Notes under the pieces: generated by a model
The model's input: only the letters and a program-made list of their open reading frames with translations
Databases searched by the model: none
What the model was told of the DNA's origin: nothing
Translations under genes and position numbers: made by a program
Shown: in pieces, positions 1 through 8,503 of the stretch
Layout of the letters: every line of letters starts with the position of its first letter
How positions within the stretch are numbered: the stretch's first letter is position 1
Origin: a bacterium
GTDB lineage: Bacteria; Campylobacterota; Campylobacteria; Campylobacterales; Sulfurovaceae
Assembly (NCBI GenBank): GCA_018822805.1
Contig: JAHJJU010000043.1
Location: 1 to 35,838 of the forward strand
Reading direction: 5' to 3'
DNA: 35,838 nucleotides

Positions 1-42
1 AAAACTCAAATAGACGTTGATTTTTTGTTTACTTATATTCGG

Positions 43-88
43 TTGTTAAAGATCACTTAACTTCACTCTCTTAAACCACTTGTTTAAG
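43..88 (-). promoter_or_regulatory. rRNA leader antitermination site (boxB-like hairpin plus boxA)
   Basis: On the minus strand the transcript would first meet a perfect 7-bp hairpin (CTTAAAC / GTTTAAG, loop of 5, positions 70-88) and then TGATCTTTAACAA (43-55). This matches the E. coli rrn boxA TGCTCTTTAACAA at all but one base. The boxB-then-boxA order downstream of a strong promoter is the usual layout of a 16S rRNA leader. The 16S gene itself must lie left of base 1 and is not in the window. The sequence match is direct; the assignment to an rRNA operon is inference from known leaders. Confidence 0.8.
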
Positions 89-110
89 GTCTCTGTGTTG
101 TTGGACGCGT

Positions 111-139
111 ATTATAGACAAATCTTAAACCTTTGTCAA
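111..139 (-). promoter_or_regulatory. Strong sigma70 promoter of an rRNA operon reading off the left edge
   Basis: Read on the minus strand, this is TTGACA (134-139), a 17-base spacer and TATAAT (111-116): a full consensus match at ideal spacing. It is followed by a G+C-rich ACGCGTCC discriminator typical of growth-rate-controlled rRNA promoters. It lies just past the end of the pseudopilin gene and points to the boxB/boxA leader at 43-88. Start of transcription is expected near position 104. Confidence 0.85.
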
Positions 140-201
140 GAACTTTTCGTGATTCCTTCTGTTTTCTTCCCCTTTTTTACTTTTACTTACACTATATATA
201 A

Positions 202-861
202 CTACAAATTCTCTTGTCCGACTATGTATGCATGTCCTGTTTCTCTTTCAATTATAATTTTGAACTCTGTTTGGTCAGACATTTCAAAGGTTAAAGTACA
301 ATCTTTTGTCATTAATTTTTGAAAGTTTGAATCATGTACTTTATAATCTTTTATTCCACTATGAGGACGTCCAAAAAAATCAAAGGCTATATTTTGACTT
401 GCGCAACTTCCTGCTGTTGTTGAATGACTAATATGTTCAACACCAAATCGTCCATAAAGATAAACATCTGGACTTTCATCCGAAGCTAAATCATCAAAAT
501 TATTACATGCTCCATCAGCCCATATATATTTGCCATTTACCGGATCAAGTGCTGCTTCCACCTTATTGATTCCACCACTTAAGTCACTATCTGAACCAAC
601 TCTATAGATATATCTATCTACATTATCACATTTTTCATATTCAAATCGCCAATATGCTGTCTGCCATCTTGAATCACCATCACTTCGATGCTTATTGTCA
701 TTCAATGCTAACTGTTGTGCCAATCGGATATGAGAAAGAATGGTTTCGGCTGCTTCTTGTTTTAAATCACGTTCCATACGTGAAGTTGCAAGTGAAGCTA
801 AAATACCCAAAACGACCATAACAAAAACAAGTTCTATAAGTGTAAATGCAGATTTTTTCAT
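202..861 (-). CDS. Type IV pilin-like / type II secretion pseudopilin (GspH/FimT-like)
   Basis: A 219-residue protein with a class III prepilin signal. The short basic leader MKKSA is followed by FTLIEL and a hydrophobic helix to about residue 27; cleavage is expected between A5 and F6, and the Glu at mature position 5 is present. The rest is a polar, cysteine-containing globular head with no recognised motif. Such minor pseudopilins are cut and methylated by PilD and join the tip of a type IV pilus or a type II secretion pseudopilus. No other pilus gene is in view, so the machine it serves cannot be named. It is a single gene between aclA and the rRNA promoter. The only SD-like stretch is rather far from the ATG. 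The head domain gives no further assignment. Confidence 0.8.
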   Translation of the reverse strand: MKKSAFTLIELVFVMVVLGILASLATSRMERDLKQEAAETILSHIRLAQQLALNDNKHRSDGDSRWQTAYWRFEYEKCDNVDRYIYRVGSDSDLSGGINKVEAALDPVNGKYIWADGACNNFDDLASDESPDVYLYGRFGVEHISHSTTAGSCASQNIAFDFFGRPHSGIKDYKVHDSNFQKLMTKDCTLTFEMSDQTEFKIIIERETGHAYIVGQENL

Positions 862-896
862 AAAAAAGAAGAACCTTGGTATAATTAATTTTGTAA

Positions 897-925
897 ATTA
901 TACCATAGGTTTAAGAATATTTTAA
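897..925 (-). promoter_or_regulatory. Possible promoter of the pseudopilin gene
   Basis: The minus strand carries a perfect -10 TATAAT (897-902), with a poor -35 (TTAAAA, 920-925) 17 bases upstream, in the 85-base gap between aclA and the pseudopilin gene. This A+T-rich context produces such matches easily, so it is only a candidate. Confidence 0.3.
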
Positions 926-946
926 TTATTTAAATTGAAAGTAAAA

Positions 947-2749
947 TTATATTTTTTCAGCTTCCTGAACATCATATAAAATATCATCCATTGGGTGACG
1001 ATACATAGGCATAGCCAATCTTTTCTCATCAAGTACGTGACCGATGAATCCGATTGAACGACCAACGATGAAGAACGCATTAAGTGTACCTGATTCGATA
1101 AATTCATTGATTTCTTCTTCTGAGTAACCTAAGGCTCTCCACATATCAACCATAAGAATACCAATAGTACCATCAACATTAAGAATCAAGTTCTCTTTTT
1201 TAGATGTTGTCAATGCTTCAACCGTTCTTGCATAGTCAAGAAGTGGTGTTGCAGGGAAATGCTCAGCTGCATAGTTCATAAGACCTGTAACTCTAAGGTC
1301 TGGGTTCTTAAGAGACTTAATTCTATGTCCGATTCCTGGAATTGGTACACCCTCACCTTTCATATATTTCAAGAATGCTTTTGGATCCATACCGTTATCA
1401 TCAGCATGTTTAAAGTATTTCGCAGCACCATCAATCGCACCACCAAATCTTGGTCCAATAGTAAGAAGACCTGTAACCAATGATTCAACCACTGATTTAC
1501 CTGCTCTTGCAGTTACTTTTGCATTGTGTGCACCAGATACTGCTGGTCCATGATCTGCAACGGTTTTGATTACCGTTTCAATAAACTCTGTCGCCCATTT
1601 TGGATACTGTTTTTTGAACCATAGTAAAGAGATAACATCACCAATTCCTTTTCCTGTGTCAGGAGTAGCAACAGAAGAGATAGGGAATCCTGCGTAAGTA
1701 CACTCTTCACCTCTATCATCAGAAATAGTACAGATAAACTCTTTAGATCTTCTAACTTTAGGAACACTGTTCATCTCGGGCTCTGGAATTTCAGCAATAT
1801 TAAGAGACTCGTAAACCTCTTTAATTTTTGCTGGAAGATCGTTAAATGATGCTGGTACATGAATACCTGCTTGGGCCATTGCTCTATTTTTGTATTCTGC
1901 TGTTTCACTCTCTGCATTTGCAGAAGCACCTGCATGACCAAACTGAACACCAGAATCATAATATTTTGCAATGGTACCAATACACCATGCAATAATTGGT
2001 TTTTTAATCTTATCTGATTTAATAGCTTCGATTACTTTGTACTCTTCTGTACCACCAACTTCACCAAGAAGAATCATGTATTTAACTTCTGGGTTCTCTT
2101 CCATTCTAAGAAGGTTGTCGATAAATACTGAACCAACAAATCTATCTCCACCAATCGCTACACCCTCAGCAATACCGTCAGCATTGATAGCAATGATGTT
2201 TGAAAGCTCATTGAAAAGACCACCTGAACGTGTTACAAGACCACATGAACCGGCTCTATGAAGTTTAGAGTTAATAATGTTGTCTATAGTACCACCAATG
2301 TTGGCAATTTTAAATGCACCCGGAGCAATAGCACCAACCGTTGCCGGTCCAATTACGGTTACACCTTTAGCTCTTGCTTCTTCATTCATACCACGTGCAA
2401 GTCTCTCAGGGATACCTTCTGCAGTAATCATGATAGATTTAAATCCACCAATGTTAAGAGCTTCCATCGTTACATCATAAGCTGTTCTAAATGATGCAAA
2501 GTTCAAAAGTGACTCAGCATTTGGGTGAGCTGCTTTTGCTTCTGCTGTACTCTTGTAAAGTGGAATCATAATTTCATCAGCACCATAGAAAAATTTATCA
2601 AACTTGTTACTTGCTGTAGGAGCAACAATCGCTGCTACTGATGGTTTTTCTCTTTTGATGGTATAATCATAATCTAACATTCTTTGGATAGCAGTTTTGT
2701 TGTTATTCCAAAAAATCGCTTGTGTATCTTTAGTAAATAATTTTGACAT
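947..2749 (-). CDS. aclA: ATP-citrate lyase, large (citryl-CoA-forming and cleaving) subunit
   Basis: A 600-residue protein built of a succinyl-CoA-synthetase-alpha-like half and a citrate-synthase-like C-terminal half, the two-subunit bacterial type found in Chlorobium and Campylobacterota. The active-site phosphohistidine lies in FGHAGA (H272). The C-terminal domain shows GIGHRIKSL and the NVDGTIG stretch of the citrate-synthase fold. With AclB it cleaves citrate with ATP and CoA to acetyl-CoA and oxaloacetate, the key step of the reductive TCA cycle, in the cytoplasm. It lies 10 bases downstream of aclB, has its own SD (AGGAGAAGAG) and is clearly in the same operon. The length is normal for the family. 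The identification is firm; autotrophy of the organism is inferred from it. Confidence 0.97.
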   Translation of the reverse strand: MSKLFTKDTQAIFWNNNKTAIQRMLDYDYTIKREKPSVAAIVAPTASNKFDKFFYGADEIMIPLYKSTAEAKAAHPNAESLLNFASFRTAYDVTMEALNIGGFKSIMITAEGIPERLARGMNEEARAKGVTVIGPATVGAIAPGAFKIANIGGTIDNIINSKLHRAGSCGLVTRSGGLFNELSNIIAINADGIAEGVAIGGDRFVGSVFIDNLLRMEENPEVKYMILLGEVGGTEEYKVIEAIKSDKIKKPIIAWCIGTIAKYYDSGVQFGHAGASANAESETAEYKNRAMAQAGIHVPASFNDLPAKIKEVYESLNIAEIPEPEMNSVPKVRRSKEFICTISDDRGEECTYAGFPISSVATPDTGKGIGDVISLLWFKKQYPKWATEFIETVIKTVADHGPAVSGAHNAKVTARAGKSVVESLVTGLLTIGPRFGGAIDGAAKYFKHADDNGMDPKAFLKYMKGEGVPIPGIGHRIKSLKNPDLRVTGLMNYAAEHFPATPLLDYARTVEALTTSKKENLILNVDGTIGILMVDMWRALGYSEEEINEFIESGTLNAFFIVGRSIGFIGHVLDEKRLAMPMYRHPMDDILYDVQEAEKI

Positions 2750-2759
2750 TCTCTTCTCC

Positions 2760-4097
2760 TTACGCTTCTAGTGCCATACGCACGATGTCTGTAACATGTG
2801 TTTCTGGTCCATATACTTCAATGTAAAGACCCAATCTATCAGCTGCTTCTTTAATATCTTTAAGACCTTTTTCATAGTTTGGTCCACCACGTCTAACATA
2901 AATTTTAATTCCTACTTCTTTCATCTTATCAGCATACTCTTCAAAGGCTTGAATAATACCTGTAAATGTTTTAGCAACATCAGTAAAGTTCGCAATGGCC
3001 CCACCAATAATAAGGATTTTATCTCTACCTTTTGCATCTTTTTCTCTTGTCATTAAGTCAAGAAGCGTTTCTGCATAAAATTTAGTCTCACCTGTAGTTG
3101 GTCCACCTGAATACTCACCATAGTTAGCAAGATCATCAATACCGGCAAAGTCAGCAATTGTATCAGCATACACCACTGAAGCACCACCCCCGGCAACCAT
3201 TGTCCAGATTCTAGCTTCCGGCTTTAATAATGTAAGTTTAAGTGAAGCACCCGTTTTTGCATCAGCTTCTTCAATTGCTTCAACTTCCGGAGATTTAGCT
3301 TCCATACCAAATGCCGTTGGATACTCAACATCACCCCACTCCTCTACCATTATAAATCCAGCTGTATCATCAAGTTTTGCAACCATATCAAGAAGCTCAA
3401 TTTTATTTCCTTGCATTACAAATGGGTTAATTTCAAGGTAGGCGAAGTTTAACTCTCTGTAAGCTTTAAAGAAACCAATTGCAAACTCAGCAAAAGCAGT
3501 TTTATCAGCTTCTGCAACATCAGCAGGAACATTTGCTCTAATTTTATTGGCAATTTCTTCTTCTGTGTCAGTGATTTTGAAAGCAACTTCTGTTACTTTT
3601 TCATCCCAACCCTCTTCAACTTCCATTCCACCTTCAGCAGACATATAAAGCATATCATGATCACCAACTACTGTTGCTGAAATATAATACTCCTCTTCTT
3701 GGCTGTGTGGTGTAAATGGCTCAACAACAAAGTGAGTCAACATATCAACCGATGGCTCACCTGTTGGTGTATCACCGTCAAACGAGAAATAAACCGATTG
3801 CTCTGAACTTGATTTTTCATCAATCCAGCTTACAGCTTTAGCTAAAGAGACATCCCCTGGTTTAGCATCTTTAAAAAGAACCAAACCATTCTTTCCTCTT
3901 TTACCAAATAACATATCTGGTTTTGCAACCAATGCTTTTTCATTTAACCATGCATTTGCTTTCGCTGCTTCTTGTAACTCTGTTCCGTTTTGAACCATTA
4001 CTGTTTCATAAGCATAAGTAAAGTCTGGAAAATACTTATCCCAATGTCTAGCTAAAATCGACTTTGCGTCGTATTCTCTAATCGCTTTTTGAGCCAT
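2760..4097 (-). CDS. aclB: ATP-citrate lyase, small (ATP-grasp) subunit
   Basis: A 445-residue protein resembling the N-terminal part of eukaryotic ATP-citrate lyase and the beta subunit of succinyl-CoA synthetase. It has an ATP-grasp region in the first 250 residues (start MAQKAIREYDAKSIL, then LNFAYLEINPFV) and a CoA-ligase-like C-terminal half with ARIWTMVAGGGASVVYAD and KILIIGGAIANFTDVAKTF. It binds ATP and CoA and works with AclA in citrate cleavage. The order aclB then aclA is that seen in other Campylobacterota. The start is supported by AAAGGAG 8 bases before the ATG. The 92-base gap upstream presumably carries the operon promoter, but I see no convincing consensus there. Confidence 0.96.
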   Translation of the reverse strand: MAQKAIREYDAKSILARHWDKYFPDFTYAYETVMVQNGTELQEAAKANAWLNEKALVAKPDMLFGKRGKNGLVLFKDAKPGDVSLAKAVSWIDEKSSSEQSVYFSFDGDTPTGEPSVDMLTHFVVEPFTPHSQEEEYYISATVVGDHDMLYMSAEGGMEVEEGWDEKVTEVAFKITDTEEEIANKIRANVPADVAEADKTAFAEFAIGFFKAYRELNFAYLEINPFVMQGNKIELLDMVAKLDDTAGFIMVEEWGDVEYPTAFGMEAKSPEVEAIEEADAKTGASLKLTLLKPEARIWTMVAGGGASVVYADTIADFAGIDDLANYGEYSGGPTTGETKFYAETLLDLMTREKDAKGRDKILIIGGAIANFTDVAKTFTGIIQAFEEYADKMKEVGIKIYVRRGGPNYEKGLKDIKEAADRLGLYIEVYGPETHVTDIVRMALEA

Positions 4098-4189
4098 CGA
4101 GTTCTCCTTTATTGAATGTGTTGGTGTAATTCTACCATTAGGAGTATTTAATTTCTATATTTCAGAGTTATAGTATGAAGAAGTTTTAA

Positions 4190-5299
4190 TTATCTGTGTA
4201 TTTTAGGAACAGTTGAATCGTTACACTCTTCTATACCATAATATTTTAATTGATATTGTCCTTTTTGACTCCCAACAGTGTAACAATTCTGCTCTATTTC
4301 ATGTAATTCTAAGACTTGCCAATAAGGTTCATAAAAGGAATAAGCAAAATGTTTTGATTTATCTTCTAGAAGGTAAAAAAACTGTTTATGGAAAAGAATA
4401 ATCATTGAAGAGATAATCAATGAGAATAGTACCATAAAAAAACCTCGTTTATACCACATTTGAAACTGAGGTAAACGAACATTTAAGGTCTGTTGATAGG
4501 TAACAATCATTAAAATTACAGCAACAATAACATAAGGTGCAAAATCAGTCATATTAACTCTCTGACGCAATGATAAAAATATAGAAAGCGTAAAAGCTGT
4601 AAAAGAGATGTACCACAATATATCTTTTCTCTCTCGTAGCCAGATTTTATAAAGTGCATAAAAAAAATAGATAAATACCAAAGGAGAAAAAAGAGCGATG
4701 TAAAGTCCAAAAAGTTCTAAAAATTTTCCACTAGGACTGCCCCCTATGTCCAGCCCATTAAAATAAAGTAAACTTATGGCTGACAACATTATAGACATAC
4801 TAAAAAGCATGGTATCTCTTTTAAAAGCAGAAAAGATGGCCAAAGCAATAAAAAATATAACTGAAGCATCATGAACCAATAATAAAGAGATCATACTAAT
4901 GGCCTGCCAAATTATTTTTTTCTTTTCATAAAATATAATAAAAGCTAAAACAAAGGTAATAACCAATACAGCAATATTGACCAATATCGCTGAAGTAATA
5001 ATTCCTGGGAGCAGTGCAAAAATAGTTGTTGCAAAATAACTCTCTTCTTTATTTGAAAAGTACAATCTGCTCATTATAAAAAAAATAGGTATATTGATCA
5101 CTCCCAAAAGCACAAAAGGGAAACGAAAATCCAAACCATTACCAAACCAACCTTCAGCCATATGGGTTAAATAGTATAAAATTTTTGTATCGGTATAATA
5201 AACCGTTGCTTCATGAGGACCAATAGGTACATTAATCGCCAAATAAAATAGTGCAATTATATAAAAAATTATAAATAATAAAAATTTTGTTTTTGTCAT
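4190..5299 (-). CDS. Polytopic membrane protein, GT39/ArnT-like glycosyltransferase fold (uncertain)
   Basis: A 369-residue protein with about nine or ten hydrophobic segments spread along its length and a soluble C-terminal tail with two cysteines (QNCYTVG, IEECND). The pattern of an N-terminal membrane helix, a periplasmic loop with acidic residues and many short helices resembles the PMT/ArnT (GT39, GT-C) superfamily. It lacks the clear DExx motif seen in the neighbouring 510-residue protein. It is divergent from the PAP2-GT39-GT2 operon and shares its intergenic region, so a role in the same envelope glycan pathway is plausible. The substrate cannot be told. It could also be an unrelated membrane protein. 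Confidence 0.5.
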   Translation of the reverse strand: MTKTKFLLFIIFYIIALFYLAINVPIGPHEATVYYTDTKILYYLTHMAEGWFGNGLDFRFPFVLLGVINIPIFFIMSRLYFSNKEESYFATTIFALLPGIITSAILVNIAVLVITFVLAFIIFYEKKKIIWQAISMISLLLVHDASVIFFIALAIFSAFKRDTMLFSMSIMLSAISLLYFNGLDIGGSPSGKFLELFGLYIALFSPLVFIYFFYALYKIWLRERKDILWYISFTAFTLSIFLSLRQRVNMTDFAPYVIVAVILMIVTYQQTLNVRLPQFQMWYKRGFFMVLFSLIISSMIILFHKQFFYLLEDKSKHFAYSFYEPYWQVLELHEIEQNCYTVGSQKGQYQLKYYGIEECNDSTVPKIHR

Positions 5300-5360
5300 A
5301 CCTTACCTCATTGCTTAAAATACCCATACTATACCACAGGTATAAAAAGTCTTAAGAATA

Positions 5361-5397
5361 TTACCATCTTTTACCATCTTATGATATAATATATCAT
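5361..5397 (+). promoter_or_regulatory. Divergent promoter region with tandem repeat and palindrome over the -10
   Basis: The 123-base gap between the two divergent membrane-protein units holds TTACCATCTT twice in tandem (5361-5380). It is followed directly by ATGATATAATATATCAT (5381-5397), a perfect inverted repeat with 8-base arms and a single central base. The palindrome contains a consensus -10 TATAAT (5385-5390) for the plus strand. A symmetrical element over a -10 is what a repressor operator looks like, but A+T-rich palindromes also arise by chance. No good -35 is seen. Confidence 0.4.
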
Positions 5398-5422
5398 AAA
5401 TTATACACAAGGTAATATTGGG

Positions 5423-6031
5423 ATGTTCTTTGAAAGAAAATATATACTCTTTTTAATCAATACTCTCATATTAACTGTACTTCTCTATCAATTTGCAGAT
5501 AAAACAATTTCAACTTATTTTTATACTTTAGATAACAAAATATTTAAAGAAGTTTTTGCAATACTCACAGAATTTGGAAACAGTGCATGGTATTTTATCG
5601 TCTCTATTCTTCTATTTGTTTATTTTAAAATAATAAAGAAGCAATTTAAAGCAGCATCAATGGCACTCTACATCTTTATGACCAATCTAATCGCCGGTCT
5701 TTTAGTTTGGGTTTTTAAAATACCTTTTGGAAGAGCAAGACCCAAGCTCTATTTTCAAGAAAATCTTTATGGTTTTGAATGGTTTGAAATCAAACCCGAT
5801 CTCGTCTCTTTCCCTTCCGGACACAGCATAACCGTTATCTCCACGGCTGTTGCGTTAAGTTTAATTTTTCCAAAATGGAAATACTTGTTTTTACCTCTAG
5901 CTGCCTTGGTTGCTTTTAGTCGAGTGGTTCTTACCCAACACTATATGAGTGATGTTGTTTTTGCTTCATTTTTAGGTTCAATGGTTGCTATTTTTCTACA
6001 TCAATACTATTTTAAAAGCAAGGAATTTTAG
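5423..6031 (+). CDS. PAP2-family membrane phosphatase
   Basis: A 202-residue protein with about five or six membrane helices and the full three-part acid phosphatase signature: K99-x6-R106-P107, P131-S-G-H134, and S166-R-x5-H173-x3-D177. These residues bind and attack phosphate in PAP2 lipid phosphatases such as undecaprenyl-pyrophosphate phosphatases and LpxE/PgpB-type enzymes, with the active site on the outer face of the inner membrane. It is the first gene of a four-gene operon; its TAG stop shares one base with the GTG start of the next gene. The context suggests it recycles the polyprenyl carrier or dephosphorylates a lipid acceptor for the glycosyltransferases. The substrate is inference. 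Confidence 0.85.
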   Translation: MFFERKYILFLINTLILTVLLYQFADKTISTYFYTLDNKIFKEVFAILTEFGNSAWYFIVSILLFVYFKIIKKQFKAASMALYIFMTNLIAGLLVWVFKIPFGRARPKLYFQENLYGFEWFEIKPDLVSFPSGHSITVISTAVALSLIFPKWKYLFLPLAALVAFSRVVLTQHYMSDVVFASFLGSMVAIFLHQYYFKSKEF

Positions 6032-7563
6032 TGTTCATCCAACGTCATCCTTTGGCTATATTGGCTTTTTTTATCTTTATAGCTTTTTTTCTTCCCTTAC
6101 CTTTTTCACCTCTTTTTGATTTAGATGAAGGTGCATTTTCTGAAGCAACTCGCGAAATGTTGGTGGGTAAAGACTATATCACCACCTATCTTAACGGTGA
6201 GTTACGATTTGATAAACCCATACTTATTTACTGGTTTCAACTCATGAGTGTTAAACTCTTTGGTCTTAATGAATTTGCCTTACGACTACCCTCTGCTCTT
6301 GCCGGCACATTCTGGGCTATGAGCATCTATTTTTTTATCCAAAAAACTATTGACAAACCTACAGCATTTTTTGCCACCCTTTTTATGGTTGCCTCTATTC
6401 AGATTAATATGATAACCAAAGCAGCCATTGCCGATTCTCTGCTTAACCTGTTTATCGTATTGTCCATGTTTAGTATCTATTACTACCACAAAGAAAAGAA
6501 ACAAAAACTACTCTATTGGGCATTTTTCTTTATCGCCTTAGGCACACTGACCAAAGGACCGGTGGCTATTATGATTCCCGTAATCGTTACCTTACTTTTT
6601 TACTCAATTCGAGGAGATTTTTTACGCTGGATAAAAATGGTATTTAATCCTATTGGTATCCTTATTTTTGTATTGGTTGCAGCCCCATGGTACATCGCTG
6701 AATACCTGGCTCAAGGTCAAGCTTTTATTGATGGTTTCTTCTTCCAACACAATATTGGTCGTTTTAGCTCAGCCATGGAGAGTCATAGAGGTACACTTTT
6801 ATACTTTATTCCTGTACTTATTGTTGGGTTTATGCCCTTTACCTATTTTGCCGTTAAAGCCATTGCCGGTGTGAAGAGCTACATTAAGGATGATTTAAAA
6901 CTCTATCTCTTTATATGGTTTGCTTTTGTTTTTGTGTTCTTCTCTTTCTCTGGAACCAAACTGCCACATTATGTGATTTATGGTTATACGCCTCTGTTTA
7001 TATTGAGTGCTTTGTATCTACAAAAAAATGTCAGTAAAGCATGGCTAATCTACCCTATTTTAATACTCTTAACGATTTTACTCTTTTTACCCGATATTGC
7101 TACAATTTTTAAAGAGAGTATTCGAGATGAACTGGCACAGGTATTGATAGAGAATGCCTATGAAACCTTTGATATTTGGTATCGTTTGCTTATCATTTCA
7201 GTCATGCTTTTTTTACTATTTTTACTAAAATTTTTACAGAAAACGGAATCTATAGTTATGGGTATGGCATTGGCTATGATCGTAAGTGTGAATTTTATAG
7301 TCATTCCAACATACGGGAAATTAATGCAACTTCCTATCAAAGAAGCTGCTCTTTTAGCAAAAAACAAACCCTATAAAAACATCATTATGTACGGCATTAG
7401 CACCCCAAGCTTTAATGTATATTATGAAGGATTGGTTTCAAAAAAAAGACCAATTAATGGAGATATTGTCTTTACAAAAACTCCAAAACTCAAAGATTTT
7501 AAAAATTATAAAATATTGTACAAAAAAAATGGATTTACGCTTATAAAACTAGGAGATAATTAA
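6031..7563 (+). CDS. GT39 family (ArnT/PMT-like) membrane glycosyltransferase
   Basis: A 510-residue protein with a GTG start overlapping the preceding stop. It has about eleven membrane helices. The first periplasmic loop carries DLDEGAFSEATREM (D30/D32/E33), and a RFDKPILIYW block follows; both are hallmarks of ArnT-like GT-C enzymes. Members move a sugar from a polyprenyl phosphate to lipid A, another lipid or a protein at the periplasmic face. Its place between a PAP2 phosphatase and a GT2 polyprenyl-phosphate glycosyltransferase supports this. The C-terminal 100 residues form a mixed soluble domain (NKPYKNIIMYGISTPSFN). The acceptor and the sugar are unknown. Confidence 0.85.
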   Translation: MFIQRHPLAILAFFIFIAFFLPLPFSPLFDLDEGAFSEATREMLVGKDYITTYLNGELRFDKPILIYWFQLMSVKLFGLNEFALRLPSALAGTFWAMSIYFFIQKTIDKPTAFFATLFMVASIQINMITKAAIADSLLNLFIVLSMFSIYYYHKEKKQKLLYWAFFFIALGTLTKGPVAIMIPVIVTLLFYSIRGDFLRWIKMVFNPIGILIFVLVAAPWYIAEYLAQGQAFIDGFFFQHNIGRFSSAMESHRGTLLYFIPVLIVGFMPFTYFAVKAIAGVKSYIKDDLKLYLFIWFAFVFVFFSFSGTKLPHYVIYGYTPLFILSALYLQKNVSKAWLIYPILILLTILLFLPDIATIFKESIRDELAQVLIENAYETFDIWYRLLIISVMLFLLFLLKFLQKTESIVMGMALAMIVSVNFIVIPTYGKLMQLPIKEAALLAKNKPYKNIIMYGISTPSFNVYYEGLVSKKRPINGDIVFTKTPKLKDFKNYKILYKKNGFTLIKLGDN

Positions 7564-7564
7564 A

Positions 7565-8503
7565 ATGAAAAAACTTTCACTGGTAGTACCAATGATGAAT
7601 GAAGAGGATAACGTTGAACCTCTCTTTAAAGCTGTACGTGAAGCATTAGCAGATATAGATTATGAGTTTATTTTGGTTGATGATGGATCAACCGATAAAA
7701 CCGTTGAAAAAATGAAAGCTTTAGCTGATGAACGCACCAAAATTTTAGTTTTCAATCGTAACTGTGGTCAAACCCAAGCCATGGCAGCAGGAATTGAAGC
7801 AGCCCAAGGTGAGCTCATTGCCACCATTGATGGTGATTTACAAAATGATCCTAGCGATATTCCACTTATGATAAAAAAATTAGAAGATGAAGCGTGGGAT
7901 GTGGTAGCAGGACGACGACTAAAACGTCAAGATGGTATGTTTTTACGTAAAGTACCGAGTAAAATAGCCAACTACATTATTCGTCGTTCAACAGGCGTTT
8001 ATCTCAATGATTACGGTTGTACGCTTAAAGTTTACAAAAGTGATGTGGCTAAAAACTTAGGACTCTATGGAGAGCTTCACCGATTTATTCCTGTATTGGC
8101 TAAAATGTATGGTGCTAAAATCGTTGAGATGGATGTTAAACACCACGCACGTGTTCATGGTGAATCAAAGTACGGTTTAGGACGCACCTTTAAAGTGGTT
8201 AGTGACCTACTTCTTATGCTCTTTATGCAGAAATATAGAACTCGACCAATGCACCTTTTTGGTGGTTTAGGTGTTGCTGCATTTGGTTCAGGAATGGTTA
8301 TCAACTTCTATCTACTCATTCTTAAACTTTTAGGCAATGACATTGGACAGAGACCTCTTCTTACATTGGGTATTGTTTTGGTTATTGCAGGAATTCAACT
8401 CATTACTACAGGATTTGTGGCTGAACTTATTATGCGTACCTACTACGAATCTCAAGGTAAAACACCCTATACCATAAAAGAGACATTCGTTGGTCAAGCT
8501 TAA
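7565..8503 (+). CDS. GT2 family polyprenyl-phosphate glycosyltransferase (DPM1/ArnC-like)
   Basis: A 312-residue protein with an N-terminal GT-A domain: LSLVVPMMNEEDN, VDDGSTD (residues 38-44), and the DGDLQNDP block with its DxD (89-91). Two C-terminal membrane helices (about 228-290) are as in dolichyl-phosphate-mannose synthase-like and ArnC/GtrB-like enzymes. These make a polyprenyl-phosphate-linked hexose on the cytoplasmic side. The gene begins one base after the stop of the GT39 gene and overlaps the next one by 14 bases, so the operon assignment is strong. It probably supplies the donor used by the GT39 protein. The identity of the sugar cannot be read from the sequence. Confidence 0.9.
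   Translation: MKKLSLVVPMMNEEDNVEPLFKAVREALADIDYEFILVDDGSTDKTVEKMKALADERTKILVFNRNCGQTQAMAAGIEAAQGELIATIDGDLQNDPSDIPLMIKKLEDEAWDVVAGRRLKRQDGMFLRKVPSKIANYIIRRSTGVYLNDYGCTLKVYKSDVAKNLGLYGELHRFIPVLAKMYGAKIVEMDVKHHARVHGESKYGLGRTFKVVSDLLLMLFMQKYRTRPMHLFGGLGVAAFGSGMVINFYLLILKLLGNDIGQRPLLTLGIVLVIAGIQLITTGFVAELIMRTYYESQGKTPYTIKETFVGQA

Noticed and set aside
80..322. Open frame of 80 codons on the plus strand at the left end
   Set aside because: It overlaps the consensus rRNA promoter and the end of the pseudopilin gene, is rich in Phe/Tyr/Ser as random A+T-rich frames are, and has no SD or family match.
947..4097. Several plus-strand and minus-strand frames over aclA and aclB
   Set aside because: They are alternative frames of well-supported genes, without SD sites or recognisable products.
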